This document shows positions 28,625 to 36,671 of a DNA stretch of 64,000 nucleotides, in pieces; position 1 is the stretch's first letter, and each line of letters opens with the position of its first letter. The notes under the pieces are model-generated. The model was given only the letters and a program-made list of their open reading frames with translations. It was not told where the DNA came from and did no database searches. The stretch covers positions 94,711-158,710 of the forward strand of contig JANQKR010000029.1 of the NCBI GenBank assembly GCA_028281025.1, written 5' to 3'. The translations under genes were made by a program, and so were the position numbers. This DNA comes from Croceivirga sp. (GTDB taxonomy: Bacteria; Bacteroidota; Bacteroidia; Flavobacteriales; Flavobacteriaceae).

Positions 28625-28701
28625 CTGGAGGTGCCACTCGCTATGCTCGTGGCACCTCCAGCAAACGTCTTGTGAGAACAAGGCGTTTTTTTGTGCGTTG
28701 G
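28625..28701 (+). repeat. Palindromic tRNA-end copy plus second copy of the 39-bp terminator repeat
   Basis: CTGGAGGTGCCAC (28625-28637) and its exact reverse complement (28649-28661) flank TCGCTATGCTC. The left arm differs from the tRNA-Phe end by one base, and the central 11 bases are the reverse complement of 25281-25291, just after the tRNA. Directly following, 28663-28701 is identical to 25306-25344, including the GAGA-loop terminator. The block marks the far edge of the tRNA-Phe islet. The remainder of 28392-28834 holds no gene. Confidence 0.85.
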
Positions 28702-28834
28702 AACTGGAAGCCTGTCGCGCAAATGGGGTGGATCGGAATCATACGTGTGATTATTCGTCCAATCCCACTACCCTTTTCAAGACCATAACGGAAAAAACAC
28801 TTCTTTTGTAATGGGTCCATAAAATGATCATCCC

Positions 28835-30205
28835 ATGAGAAAAAACCGGTTACTTTTAGGAATTGTCATCCTCTTGCACGGCTTAAGTTCCTGCAGGGAA
28901 GACCGGACGGAAGTGCACCTTCCCCAACCCCAAAAAACCCTGTATACCCCTGCCCATACCTCACTTACCAAAGCCGAATACCGTGACAAGGTTTTGGGTG
29001 CTTTGGTAGGCTCCGCAATAGGCGACGCCATGGGGGTGGCCACGGAAATGTGGAACCGAAGGGATATACAACGTAGGTATGGTTATATTTTGGGCCTTAG
29101 CCCGGCACTGACCAACCAATCCCCGGAAGGACCATGGGGACATAACCTTCCACCGGGTGCCACTACTGATGATACCCGATGGAAGTATCTTTTGGCAAAA
29201 TACCTGGTTGGACATAAGGAAGCCATCAATGCTAGTGCCTTTGCCACCTTTATTACGGATTATTACCAAACCCAGGCAAAAAAATTGTCCGATGCACATA
29301 TCCATACCCAACCCGATAGCCTGGATGCCAAAATTGAAAACGTGGACTGGATCAAGGAATGGGCCCGGGTCGCCTTCTCCTATCAAGAGGACGATATGTC
29401 CCATCAACATGTTGGGCATCGGTTTTATGGTGGGGAAATGAGCTGTGCCGGACTGTTGTACACCCCCTTCTTTGGTTTGGTGGCCCCAGATACGGAAACC
29501 GCTTATACCCTGGCCTATGAGCATGCCATTTTTGATATTGGCTATGCCAGGGACATCTCCAGTTTGGCATCGGCCATGTGCCATATGGCCATGCATACCC
29601 AAAATATGGACTCCATTTTAAATGTACACGCGTTTATTGACCCTTACCAGTATTTGGACAGTAGGTTGGTTGGGCGTATCCCCCATATGATTGCGCGTAC
29701 CACCGAGAATTATGTCCTGGAAGCGATGGAAATTGAAGAAATTCCACTGACCCAGTCCCTTATACGCAATGATAGTATTACCCTGGGCCGTATCCCAAAA
29801 AATGGAGTGGCGGTAATGGTCCATAAAGAGGCCATCCACCTACGTATTCCCAAAGGATTTCCCGGAAAGGATTTGGATTGGTACAGGCAAGAGACCATTT
29901 ACAAAAATCTGGAAAGGAACCAGCGATTGATTGCCTTTCATGCTGGGGAAATCTGGGAAATATTGATTGCCGGACTCAAGTTTGGTGGGGGTGATTTTGA
30001 AACCACATTACAGTTCATCATCAATTACGGCCGTGACAATGATACCGTTGGGGCCGTTGCAGGCATGATTTTGGGGGCCAAGGACGGGTTCCACCAACTG
30101 CCCGAACATTTAAAAACGGAAGTACTCACCATTAATAGAGACGTGTTGGGTATTGACCTGGAAGCCCTTGCCGATGAATTGACCGAATTGGCCTATCCGG
30201 AATAA
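28835..30205 (+). CDS. ADP-ribosylglycohydrolase-family lipoprotein
   Basis: 456 residues. The N-terminus MRKNRLLLGIVILLHGLSSC is a lipoprotein signal (lipobox LSSC), and the Cys is followed by RED, an acidic patch like the Bacteroidota lipoprotein export signal, so it may face the cell exterior. The catalytic part has the DraG/ARH metal sites: VGSAIGDAMGVATEMW, GATTDDTRW near residue 107 and the C-terminal RDNDTVGAVAGMILGA. Cytoplasmic DraG enzymes remove ADP-ribose from proteins; an exported one probably acts on another ADP-ribosyl or nucleoside-like compound. Monocistronic. Confidence 0.9.
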   Translation: MRKNRLLLGIVILLHGLSSCREDRTEVHLPQPQKTLYTPAHTSLTKAEYRDKVLGALVGSAIGDAMGVATEMWNRRDIQRRYGYILGLSPALTNQSPEGPWGHNLPPGATTDDTRWKYLLAKYLVGHKEAINASAFATFITDYYQTQAKKLSDAHIHTQPDSLDAKIENVDWIKEWARVAFSYQEDDMSHQHVGHRFYGGEMSCAGLLYTPFFGLVAPDTETAYTLAYEHAIFDIGYARDISSLASAMCHMAMHTQNMDSILNVHAFIDPYQYLDSRLVGRIPHMIARTTENYVLEAMEIEEIPLTQSLIRNDSITLGRIPKNGVAVMVHKEAIHLRIPKGFPGKDLDWYRQETIYKNLERNQRLIAFHAGEIWEILIAGLKFGGGDFETTLQFIINYGRDNDTVGAVAGMILGAKDGFHQLPEHLKTEVLTINRDVLGIDLEALADELTELAYPE

Positions 30206-30242
30206 GGACTTCCAAGTGTTCCCCAAAAGAGGGCAGAAACAA

Positions 30243-31235
30243 CTACCCCTTAATTTCCAAAAGCTGCCGTATCATCTGGTTCGTAAAGCCCCATTCGTTA
30301 TCGTACCAGGTCATTACTTTTAACAAGTCCCCATCCACAACACGTGTCATCGCCAGGTCCACCGTTGAGGCATACGGACTTTTAATAATGTCCGAGGATA
30401 CAATAGGCTCATCGGTTACCGCCAATACCTTGGCATAACGTTCCGTTTGGGATTCTTCTATCAAAATTTGATTGACCTCCTCCGGGCTGACATCCTTTTC
30501 CATAACAAACGTCATATCGGAAATGGAACCTACAGGAACAGGGACCCTAATGGCCACGCCATCAAACTTCCCAGCATACTCAGGTAGTGCCTTGGTAGTG
30601 GCAATGGCCGCTCCCGTAGTTGTAGGGATCAGGTTTTGTGCTCCCGCACGGCCCATCCTAAAATTCTTTTTGGAAGGGGCATCCACAATTCCCTGTGAAG
30701 CGGTATAGGCATGTACCGTGGTCATAATGGCCTTTTTAATCCCAATCCTTCTCCCCAAAATCTCCACTACCGGACTAATGTTGTTGGTCGTACAACTGGC
30801 ACAGGAAAAAACACTTACCTGACCGTCCTGGGAGTTTACCCCATGGACCACCGTTGGGGTATCCACACTTTTGGTGGGGGCAGAAATGACCACGGTTTTG
30901 GCCCCCGCCGCTATATGGCGTTCCGCATCTTCCCCGTTGGTAAAGACCCCTGTGCTTTCAATGACCACTTCCACGTCATATTCCCCCCAGGGCAATTCCT
31001 CGGGATTGCGGATGGAGGAATACTGTATCTGTTGCCCATCCACAATAAGGGTATTCCCTTCATGGGCAACTTCTTTTTCATAGGTTCCATAGACCGTATC
31101 GTACTTTAGAAGGTAAGCCGTATTGGCTATGGGTACAATATCGTTTACCGCCACCACTTCCAAGCCCGGCGTTTCGTTGATTACTTTTAGGGCCGCACGT
31201 CCTATGCGCCCCATACCATTGATTGCTACTCGCAT
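30243..31235 (-). CDS. Glyceraldehyde-3-phosphate dehydrogenase (second-type paralogue)
   Basis: 330 residues. The NAD-binding N-terminus is RVAINGMGRIGRAALK; the active-site Cys is in SCASCTTNNISP, the His in TTVHAYTASQ, and NLIPTTTGAA and WYDNEWGFTNQM follow. SCASCTTNN differs from the usual SNASCTTNC of the glycolytic enzyme, which suggests a paralogue, perhaps for gluconeogenesis or a related aldehyde phosphate. The overall call as a GAPDH is secure; the physiological role is not. Confidence 0.92.
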   Translation of the reverse strand: MRVAINGMGRIGRAALKVINETPGLEVVAVNDIVPIANTAYLLKYDTVYGTYEKEVAHEGNTLIVDGQQIQYSSIRNPEELPWGEYDVEVVIESTGVFTNGEDAERHIAAGAKTVVISAPTKSVDTPTVVHGVNSQDGQVSVFSCASCTTNNISPVVEILGRRIGIKKAIMTTVHAYTASQGIVDAPSKKNFRMGRAGAQNLIPTTTGAAIATTKALPEYAGKFDGVAIRVPVPVGSISDMTFVMEKDVSPEEVNQILIEESQTERYAKVLAVTDEPIVSSDIIKSPYASTVDLAMTRVVDGDLLKVMTWYDNEWGFTNQMIRQLLEIKG

Positions 31236-31461
31236 TTTCTTGTGTTCTTAGGTTTAACTTTGTTTTGGCTTAGTCTTATTTAGTACATGGAAATTACAAT
31301 TTGAACCTATCCGAAGTTTACCAAAAAGTTAAAAATGAACAACTCCTTTTTAAGAAAATGAAGCGATACCATTTATAAAGAATTCCCTACCAGTTATAAA
31401 GATTAACCCTAGTTGAACTATGGTTTTTTATACTTTCAAACTATAATTAACCTTAAAAAAG

Positions 31462-31566
31462 ATGAACACTACAGGAGAGAAACTCGGCTATTTTTGTTGG
31501 TATTTGGTTTTGGGCCTATCAATTGCCCTTTTCCTGTCCAACCTATTCTTTTATTTCAACAATTAA
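31462..31566 (+). CDS. Possible 34-residue single-span membrane protein
   Basis: An ATG at 31462 opens a 34-codon frame ending in TAA. It encodes a short polar N-terminus (MNTTGEKLGY) and one hydrophobic segment (WYLVLGLSIALFLSNLFFYF). An A-rich stretch (TTAAAAAAG) precedes the ATG, as is common in Bacteroidota. No homologue is known to me; the length makes chance possible. It sits in the otherwise gene-free 690-bp region between GAPDH and the rhodanese gene. Confidence 0.35.
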   Translation: MNTTGEKLGYFCWYLVLGLSIALFLSNLFFYFNN

Positions 31567-31587
31567 GCTCCCTAAATGGAAGTGACC

Positions 31588-31764
31588 AAATCAATCATTA
31601 AATCATTGATTTAAATCTTACCCATGAAAAAGGTTTCCATGTTCAAGGTAGTACAGCACAAAACGGTATATGGAAACCGAATTTTTAAAACGAACGGTCA
31701 ATTCATCATTTATCCTTGAACTGGAATACAATGGAACCAGTACATTATGGTTCCATTGTATTCC
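31588..31764. other. Three consecutive hairpins in the GAPDH-rhodanese intergenic region
   Basis: Hairpin 1: 31588-31612 (AAATCAAT / ATTGATTT core). Hairpin 2: GGTTTCCAT at 31632-31640 with ATGGAAACC at 31670-31678. Hairpin 3: a perfect 16-bp stem, 31723-31738 with 31749-31764 (GGAATACAATGGAACC), loop of ten bases. The last is far longer than a normal terminator stem. Together they could be a structured RNA, a repeat element, or terminators. The rest of 31236-31925 shows only AT-rich spacer, the small frame at 31462 and the promoter near 31901. Confidence 0.6.
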
Positions 31765-31890
31765 CTACTTCTTTTTAATCCGGCAGTATTCGTATTTCCT
31801 TCCCAAGGGAACCAAAAAATAAGGAAGGCTGCCATTGCATTTGCCCTATCAGTTTTGTTACAAGTTCCCTAAAAACCACTATTTGAAACA

Positions 31891-31916
31891 TTGGTATCCA
31901 TATCTTTGGATTCCAA
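31891..31916 (+). promoter_or_regulatory. -7 box inside a palindrome before the arsenosugar-type gene set
   Basis: TATCTTTG at 31901-31908 is a perfect TAnnTTTG box; TTTG at 31882-31885 is a -33 candidate with a short 15-base spacer. The box sits in an imperfect palindrome, TTGGTATCCA (31891-31900) and TGGATTCCAA (31907-31916), matching at nine of ten positions, which would suit a dimeric repressor. The start codon follows at 31926. Confidence 0.55.
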
Positions 31917-31925
31917 ACGAAGTCC

Positions 31926-32444
31926 ATGCGCATTCGTCTTCTTTATTTGCTATTCGTATCCACTGCAATGCCCTGCATTTCGCAAACCATCGATGGGGCC
32001 CTAAAACGTTTTAACAGCGGAAGTGTACCCTATATTAGCGTGCCGGAACTAAAAGGTTCAAGTCCAATCCTTTTGGATACCCGTAAAAAAGAAGAATATC
32101 AGGTGAGCCATATAGAAGGAGCTATCTGGACCGGTTTTAAAACCTTTACCTTGGACTCACTTCAACGTCAAGTTCCCGATAAAGAAGCCCCTATAGTCGT
32201 GTATTGTTCCATAGGTGTTCGCTCTGAACAGATAGGGGAAAAACTGCGCAAAGCTGGCTATTCCAATGTAAAAAATCTTTACGGGGGCATATTTGAATGG
32301 AAAAATCAAGGTAATCCCGTGGTGGATTCGATGGGTCGGCCCACGGAAGAAGTGCATGCCTTTGACAAGCATTGGGGCAAGTTATTGACCAATGCCAAAA
32401 AAGTGTATCATACAAAACCAGAACGGATTGAGAACCAACCCTAA
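31926..32444 (+). CDS. Exported rhodanese-domain protein
   Basis: 172 residues with signal peptide (MRIRLLYLLFVSTAMPCISQ). The rhodanese domain spans about residues 36-140: LLDTRKKEEYQVSHIEGA, then the active-site loop VYCSIGVRSEQ with the catalytic Cys, and NLYGGIFEWKNQG. Rhodaneses carry sulfur (or other groups) on the Cys. First gene of a run with DUF2064, PNP and a GT2, which recalls the accessory genes of arsenosugar biosynthesis; a role in handling thiolated arsenic is possible but speculative. Confidence 0.92.
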   Translation: MRIRLLYLLFVSTAMPCISQTIDGALKRFNSGSVPYISVPELKGSSPILLDTRKKEEYQVSHIEGAIWTGFKTFTLDSLQRQVPDKEAPIVVYCSIGVRSEQIGEKLRKAGYSNVKNLYGGIFEWKNQGNPVVDSMGRPTEEVHAFDKHWGKLLTNAKKVYHTKPERIENQP

Positions 32445-33048
32445 CCTACTCCTAATTTTTACCCGGAACCCGGAACTTGGGAAATGCAAGACACGCCTGG
32501 CGGCAAAAATTGGTGATAAGGCCGCATTGGACATCTATAATTTTTTGCTCCAACATACGGTCGCCATTACACGCGAACTGAAAGTTGACAAATGGGTGTA
32601 TTATTCCGAAGAGATTTGGGAAAAGGATATTTGGGACAACAAACACTATGGAAAAGAACTTCAAGAGGGTACCGACTTAGGCGAGCGCATGATGAATGCT
32701 TTTCAAGAAGGTTTCAACAAGGGGTATGAAAAAATTATTATTATTGGCAGCGATTTGTACAACGTATCCCAAACGGATCTGGAAAACGCTTTCAACCTGT
32801 TGGAAAAACACGAATTTGTAGTTGGTCCCGCCGAAGATGGCGGATATTACCTGTTGGGAATGCGGAACTTGAAAAAGGAATTGTTCCAAAACAAAAACTG
32901 GGGGAACGATACCGTACTAAAGGCCACCTTGGAAGATTTGTCCGAAAATGACCATGTGCTTTTGGATACCAGGAATGACGTGGACCACTATGAGGATATT
33001 GCAACCATTGCAGCGTTTCAACCCTTTTTAAAACATATGCGGAAATGA
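32428..33048 (+). CDS. DUF2064 glycosyl-/nucleotidyltransferase-like protein (TIGR04282-type)
   Basis: 206 residues if the TTG at 32428 is used (N-terminus MRTNPNLLLIFTRNPELGK, which aligns with the family start); an ATG at 32392 would add 12 residues inside the rhodanese gene. Family marks: NPELGKCKTRLA, GSDLYNVSQTDLENAF, and GPAEDGGYYLLGM. TIGR04282 proteins are GT-A-fold enzymes associated with arsenosugar synthesis. It overlaps the rhodanese gene by 17 bases and the PNP gene by four, so the genes are co-translated. Confidence 0.88.
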   Translation: MRTNPNLLLIFTRNPELGKCKTRLAAKIGDKAALDIYNFLLQHTVAITRELKVDKWVYYSEEIWEKDIWDNKHYGKELQEGTDLGERMMNAFQEGFNKGYEKIIIIGSDLYNVSQTDLENAFNLLEKHEFVVGPAEDGGYYLLGMRNLKKELFQNKNWGNDTVLKATLEDLSENDHVLLDTRNDVDHYEDIATIAAFQPFLKHMRK

Positions 33049-33860
33049 CAAAAAAACAATTGGATGAATCTGTTGGATACCTAAAGAACAAAGGTTTTGA
33101 CAATCCGGAAATAGGTATTGTACTGGGAACGGGCCTGGGACAACTGACCAACGAAATTAAAAATCCCATAGAGGCCCACTATAACCATATCCCCTATTTT
33201 CCATTGGCGACCGTTGAGTTCCATTCCGGGAAGCTTATTTATGGAACAATTGAAGGAAAAAAAGTGGTGGTCATGCAAGGTCGTTTTCATTTATATGAAG
33301 GGTATGATTTTCTGGATGTGACCTACCCCGTCCGTGTCATGCACCAGTTGGGGATACAAAAATTGTTCATCTCCAATGCCGCTGGAGCCATCAATCTGGA
33401 CTTCAAAAAGGGGGATATGATGTTGATTGAAGATCACATCAACCTGCAAGGGGGATCCCCTTTGGCCTTTAAAAATGTTGCGGAATTTGGAGATCGATTT
33501 GTGGATATGAGCGAACCTTATGATGTGGAAATGAGGGAAAAACTGGAAGGGATTGCCAAAAAAGAAGGAATCTCACTAAAAAAGGGAGTCTATGTCTCCG
33601 TAGTGGGTCCACAACTGGAAACCAAAGCAGAGTACCGGATGCTGAAAACCATGGGTGCAGATGCCGTAGGCATGAGCACCGTTCCCGAAGTCATAGTGGC
33701 CAATCACTTAAGACTACCGATCGTGGCGGTATCCGTTTTAACGGATGAGTGTGACCCAGACAATCTAAAGCCCATAAATATCCAGGAAATCATTGAAATT
33801 GCGGGAAAGACCGAACCGAAAATGGTAAAATTGTTCAAAGAACTGATTGGTGATATCTGA
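33045..33860 (+). CDS. Purine-nucleoside phosphorylase, trimeric type
   Basis: 271 residues. Phosphate-binding GIVLGTGLGQL, then GRFHLYEGY, FISNAAGAIN, SVVGPQLETKAEY and GMSTVPEVIVA, all of the NP-I trimeric PNP family. The base-binding region has TDECDPDNL. It splits purine nucleosides with phosphate. In this context it may also act on 5'-deoxy-5'-dimethylarsinoyl-adenosine, removing adenine before glycosylation; that role is inferred from the neighbours. Overlaps the DUF2064 gene by four bases. Confidence 0.93.
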   Translation: MTKKQLDESVGYLKNKGFDNPEIGIVLGTGLGQLTNEIKNPIEAHYNHIPYFPLATVEFHSGKLIYGTIEGKKVVVMQGRFHLYEGYDFLDVTYPVRVMHQLGIQKLFISNAAGAINLDFKKGDMMLIEDHINLQGGSPLAFKNVAEFGDRFVDMSEPYDVEMREKLEGIAKKEGISLKKGVYVSVVGPQLETKAEYRMLKTMGADAVGMSTVPEVIVANHLRLPIVAVSVLTDECDPDNLKPINIQEIIEIAGKTEPKMVKLFKELIGDI

Positions 33861-33983
33861 CCTACCACTTACTATCCAAGACCTTAAGGCAAGGCCCAAC
33901 GATAAAAATTGGGAATAAGTGAAATCCCTGCGTAAGGAAGAAAGGTTTTTTGCTACTCTTATTGGCAGAGAAGCCCAATTCTT

Positions 33984-34685
33984 ATGAACGACGCTTTAGG
34001 TATAAGCATTATCATCCCTACATTGAATGAAGCCCAAGGTCTGGGCCGTGTCCTGGAACACCTCAATACCATTAAGGACAAAAAGCTCACCAAGGAAATT
34101 ATTGTAGTGGATGGGGGAAGTCACGACCGAACCGTTGAAATAGCCTCACATCACGATTGTACCGTAGTACATTCAAAGGCGGGAAGGGCAACACAAATGA
34201 ATAAAGGAGCGGAAATGGCCCAAGGTGAACTCCTTTATTTTTTACATGCAGATACCTATCCTCCCAAAAAATTTGACCATCTCATCCTCACGGCCGTCCA
34301 TGATGGTTTTGAAGCTGGCTGTTTCCGTATGAGGTTCGACACCAAAAATCCGATCCTTCGGTTTTTTGCCTGGTTATCCAGGGTGAACCATACCTTGTGC
34401 AGGGGGGGAGATCAATCTTTGTTTATTACAAGGACACAATTCCGGAACCATCAAGGTTTTGATGAGAAGTATCTTATCTATGAGGATAGCGAATTCATCC
34501 AAAGAATATATAAAAACCTGAATTTTAAAGTGTTACCACAAAACGTCATTACCTCAGCACGAAAATACAGACAAAAGGGATGGATGAAGGTCCAATTCCA
34601 TTTTGGGATGATCCACCTCAAGAACTTTATGGGGGCACCTCCCAATGAGCTTTACAGTTATTATAAAAAACATCTATTGAACTAA
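33984..34685 (+). CDS. GT2 glycosyltransferase, TIGR04283-type (arsenosugar-associated)
   Basis: 233 residues. GT-A core with ISIIIPTLNEAQGL, IIVVDGGSHDRT, GRATQMNKGAEMAQ and YFLHADTYPP, then CRGGDQSLFITR, which are the signatures of the TIGR04283 group. No membrane segment, so cytoplasmic. It follows the PNP gene after 123 bases and completes a set of four genes typical of arsenosugar pathways; arsM and the radical-SAM arsS are not in the window. Confidence 0.9.
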   Translation: MNDALGISIIIPTLNEAQGLGRVLEHLNTIKDKKLTKEIIVVDGGSHDRTVEIASHHDCTVVHSKAGRATQMNKGAEMAQGELLYFLHADTYPPKKFDHLILTAVHDGFEAGCFRMRFDTKNPILRFFAWLSRVNHTLCRGGDQSLFITRTQFRNHQGFDEKYLIYEDSEFIQRIYKNLNFKVLPQNVITSARKYRQKGWMKVQFHFGMIHLKNFMGAPPNELYSYYKKHLLN

Positions 34686-34695
34686 ACCCAAACGC

Positions 34696-35589
34696 ATGAT
34701 TTCTAAATCATTTTTTTTCGTGTTTGCCACTTTCCTATTGCTATACAGCTGTATGGAAGAAAAAAGGGACAAACCAAAATCCATAGTGGACAAGGATTTG
34801 GCAATGGCCCCAGAGGGTTGGATACGGAAAAGGGTACAAAAAGCAGCACAACGATTTAATGCCACGGAAGCAGGGAAAATTGTTTGGCAGGCCATGGAAG
34901 CCCATGGCGGGCTGGAGAATTGGTATGGCAACGGTCCCGTGTCATTTCATTTTAATTATCAACCCTTGGATGGCGGCGTACCAAGAAACACATACCAGGT
35001 TGTAGATACCTGGTCCAGTAGGGCAAGACACTATCAGGCAGGGGACTCCCTGTCCCAATACGGTTGGGACGGCAAAGCGGCATGGGTAATGGCAAAAGAC
35101 AGTACTACGTTCAATTACAATACTAGATTTTGGTCCCTAACACCTTACTTTTTTATGGCCCAACCTTTTGTTCTCGATGGAAAAGGTGTTCAATTGGAAC
35201 AACTTCCCCAGAGAAACCATAACGGTAAAATTCAGGATGTGATCAAGGTAACTTTTGATCCGGGTACCGGTGATGCTCCCGACGATTACTATATCCTTTA
35301 TTTTGATGGCGAAACCCATTTGCTAAATGTTATAAGGTATATTGTTTCTTACCCTGGGTATTTTGAAAAAGGGAAGCATCTTCCTGAAAAATTTATGCTC
35401 CTTGAGGGAAAGCAGACCATAAAAGGGATTCCATTTCCAAAAACCTACAAAACGTTCTGGCTTACCAATGATGGGCAACCCGGGGAGCATATCACCGATA
35501 TTACTTTGGATGCGATAAAATTTATGCCAAAATTGGAAGCGGAACTTTTCCATAGTCCACCAGAAGCCAAAATCCTGGATGGCCTATAA
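34696..35589 (+). CDS. Lipoprotein of unknown function (DUF6503-like)
   Basis: 297 residues. The signal MISKSFFFVFATFLLLYSC ends in a lipobox; the Cys is followed by MEEKRD, an acidic patch like the Bacteroidota surface-export signal. The mature part is rich in beta structure with an AWQAMEAHGG-like start (IVWQAMEAHGGLENWYG) and DDYYILYFDGETHLL, resembling the DUF6503 family, which has no known activity and an outer-membrane-lipoprotein-sorting-like fold. Ten bases after the GT2 gene, so it may belong to the same transcript. Confidence 0.8.
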   Translation: MISKSFFFVFATFLLLYSCMEEKRDKPKSIVDKDLAMAPEGWIRKRVQKAAQRFNATEAGKIVWQAMEAHGGLENWYGNGPVSFHFNYQPLDGGVPRNTYQVVDTWSSRARHYQAGDSLSQYGWDGKAAWVMAKDSTTFNYNTRFWSLTPYFFMAQPFVLDGKGVQLEQLPQRNHNGKIQDVIKVTFDPGTGDAPDDYYILYFDGETHLLNVIRYIVSYPGYFEKGKHLPEKFMLLEGKQTIKGIPFPKTYKTFWLTNDGQPGEHITDITLDAIKFMPKLEAELFHSPPEAKILDGL

Positions 35590-35620
35590 AAAGGGGTTCT
35601 GGAGTTTAAAGCCAAATCAA

Positions 35621-36595
35621 TCAGTTGTTCTCGATGGATAAGTTCGCGTAATCCGTGAGGACACCGTTGGTAATGATATTGGTAAGCACATTTTCCTGGG
35701 AACTTATCGATATTCTTTCCTCAATACTGGGATTTCTGGAATCCCCTATATCGATCATGGTCACGGGAGGCAATACATTGGTCACCAAATAAAGATTGCT
35801 GCTATTGGCAAATACTTCGGTAAAATTCTTCTGCTCGTTTTCAATGCTGTTTTTATTGAAAATGTGCTGTAAACTTTTTGCGAAACGCTCACTTTCCGGG
35901 CTTTTACCATGATGGAATATGGAAACTTCAAAATGTTTGCTATCCTTTACCGTGTTATTCAGGTTAATAACCACTATTCGTTGGTACTTCCCCATATTCT
36001 TCAGGTAGCGCTTGTTTATTATTTCAACATAATGCTGCATCTGGTTTTGGTCCGCTATGGCATTTTCAGTGGTATCGCCATTTTTAATTGCGGAAGGGGA
36101 AGATAAAACGCCATCGTCCTTCAATTCATCTATTAAATACACTTTGGCCCCGTGCACCATCAATTTTTGGGCAACACTACGTACGATCTGATTTCGTACA
36201 AATTGCAATTCCCTTGACCCCTTCACACCATTCTGACCGGACAGCAAATAAATGACCGCATTTTTTAATCGTTCACTTTTGGGGGAAATGGAACCCAGCT
36301 CTTCATCAAAAATGGGGGATTCCTTATCAATCCCTTCCGAAATGCTCAAAGCCATTTTTTTAAAGGAATCCGGAGCATCCGGGATTATATATTCCCTATC
36401 CAGGTAGAGTTCGCTGCCATTTTTCAAGTCATTAAGATTAAGGCGAACAAAATCCGCATAATATTTAACCGGATCCAAACCTTGCTTTCGTAATATGGAA
36501 AAAATACCATCACCACTTTTTGCCTTTACCGTAATGGTTTGGGCAGTTGTTAGAAAACTACAGGAGAAAACTAGTATTAAAATGAATGGTTTCAT
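35621..36595 (-). CDS. Amidase_3-fold protein lacking the zinc ligands, with LysM-like domain
   Basis: 324 residues from the ATG at 36595 (signal MKPFILILVFSCSFLTTAQ). The first ATG at 36637 lies upstream of the predicted transcription start, so it is unlikely. Residues about 20-75 (ITVKAKSGDGIFSILRKQGL) look like a LysM-type module found ahead of N-acetylmuramoyl-L-alanine amidases in this phylum. The following domain has the amidase_3 layout, ending in VTMIDIGDSRNPSIEERI (compare VEVGFLSNP), but the metal-binding GHGG of active enzymes is SGQNG here and no clear zinc Glu or His follow. It is probably a non-catalytic peptidoglycan-binding or regulatory protein. Confidence 0.72.
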   Translation of the reverse strand: MKPFILILVFSCSFLTTAQTITVKAKSGDGIFSILRKQGLDPVKYYADFVRLNLNDLKNGSELYLDREYIIPDAPDSFKKMALSISEGIDKESPIFDEELGSISPKSERLKNAVIYLLSGQNGVKGSRELQFVRNQIVRSVAQKLMVHGAKVYLIDELKDDGVLSSPSAIKNGDTTENAIADQNQMQHYVEIINKRYLKNMGKYQRIVVINLNNTVKDSKHFEVSIFHHGKSPESERFAKSLQHIFNKNSIENEQKNFTEVFANSSNLYLVTNVLPPVTMIDIGDSRNPSIEERISISSQENVLTNIITNGVLTDYANLSIENN

Positions 36596-36620
36596 TAAAA
36601 TCATATCGCTGTGACGGCAA

Positions 36621-36651
36621 CAAATATAGTGCTTCATCGATGAAATGCAAA
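36621..36651 (-). promoter_or_regulatory. Promoter of the amidase-like gene
   Basis: On the minus strand TTTG (36651-36648), a 19-base spacer and TATATTTG (36628-36621) make a perfect Bacteroidota promoter. It places the transcription start near 36614 and so selects the ATG at 36604 or 36595. Confidence 0.78.
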
Positions 36652-36671
36652 AAATATCGATGAAATGTATT

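Noticed and set aside
31413..31601. 62-codon plus frame in the GAPDH-rhodanese gap
   Set aside because: Composition not protein-like; the 34-codon frame at 31462 in another register is the better candidate.
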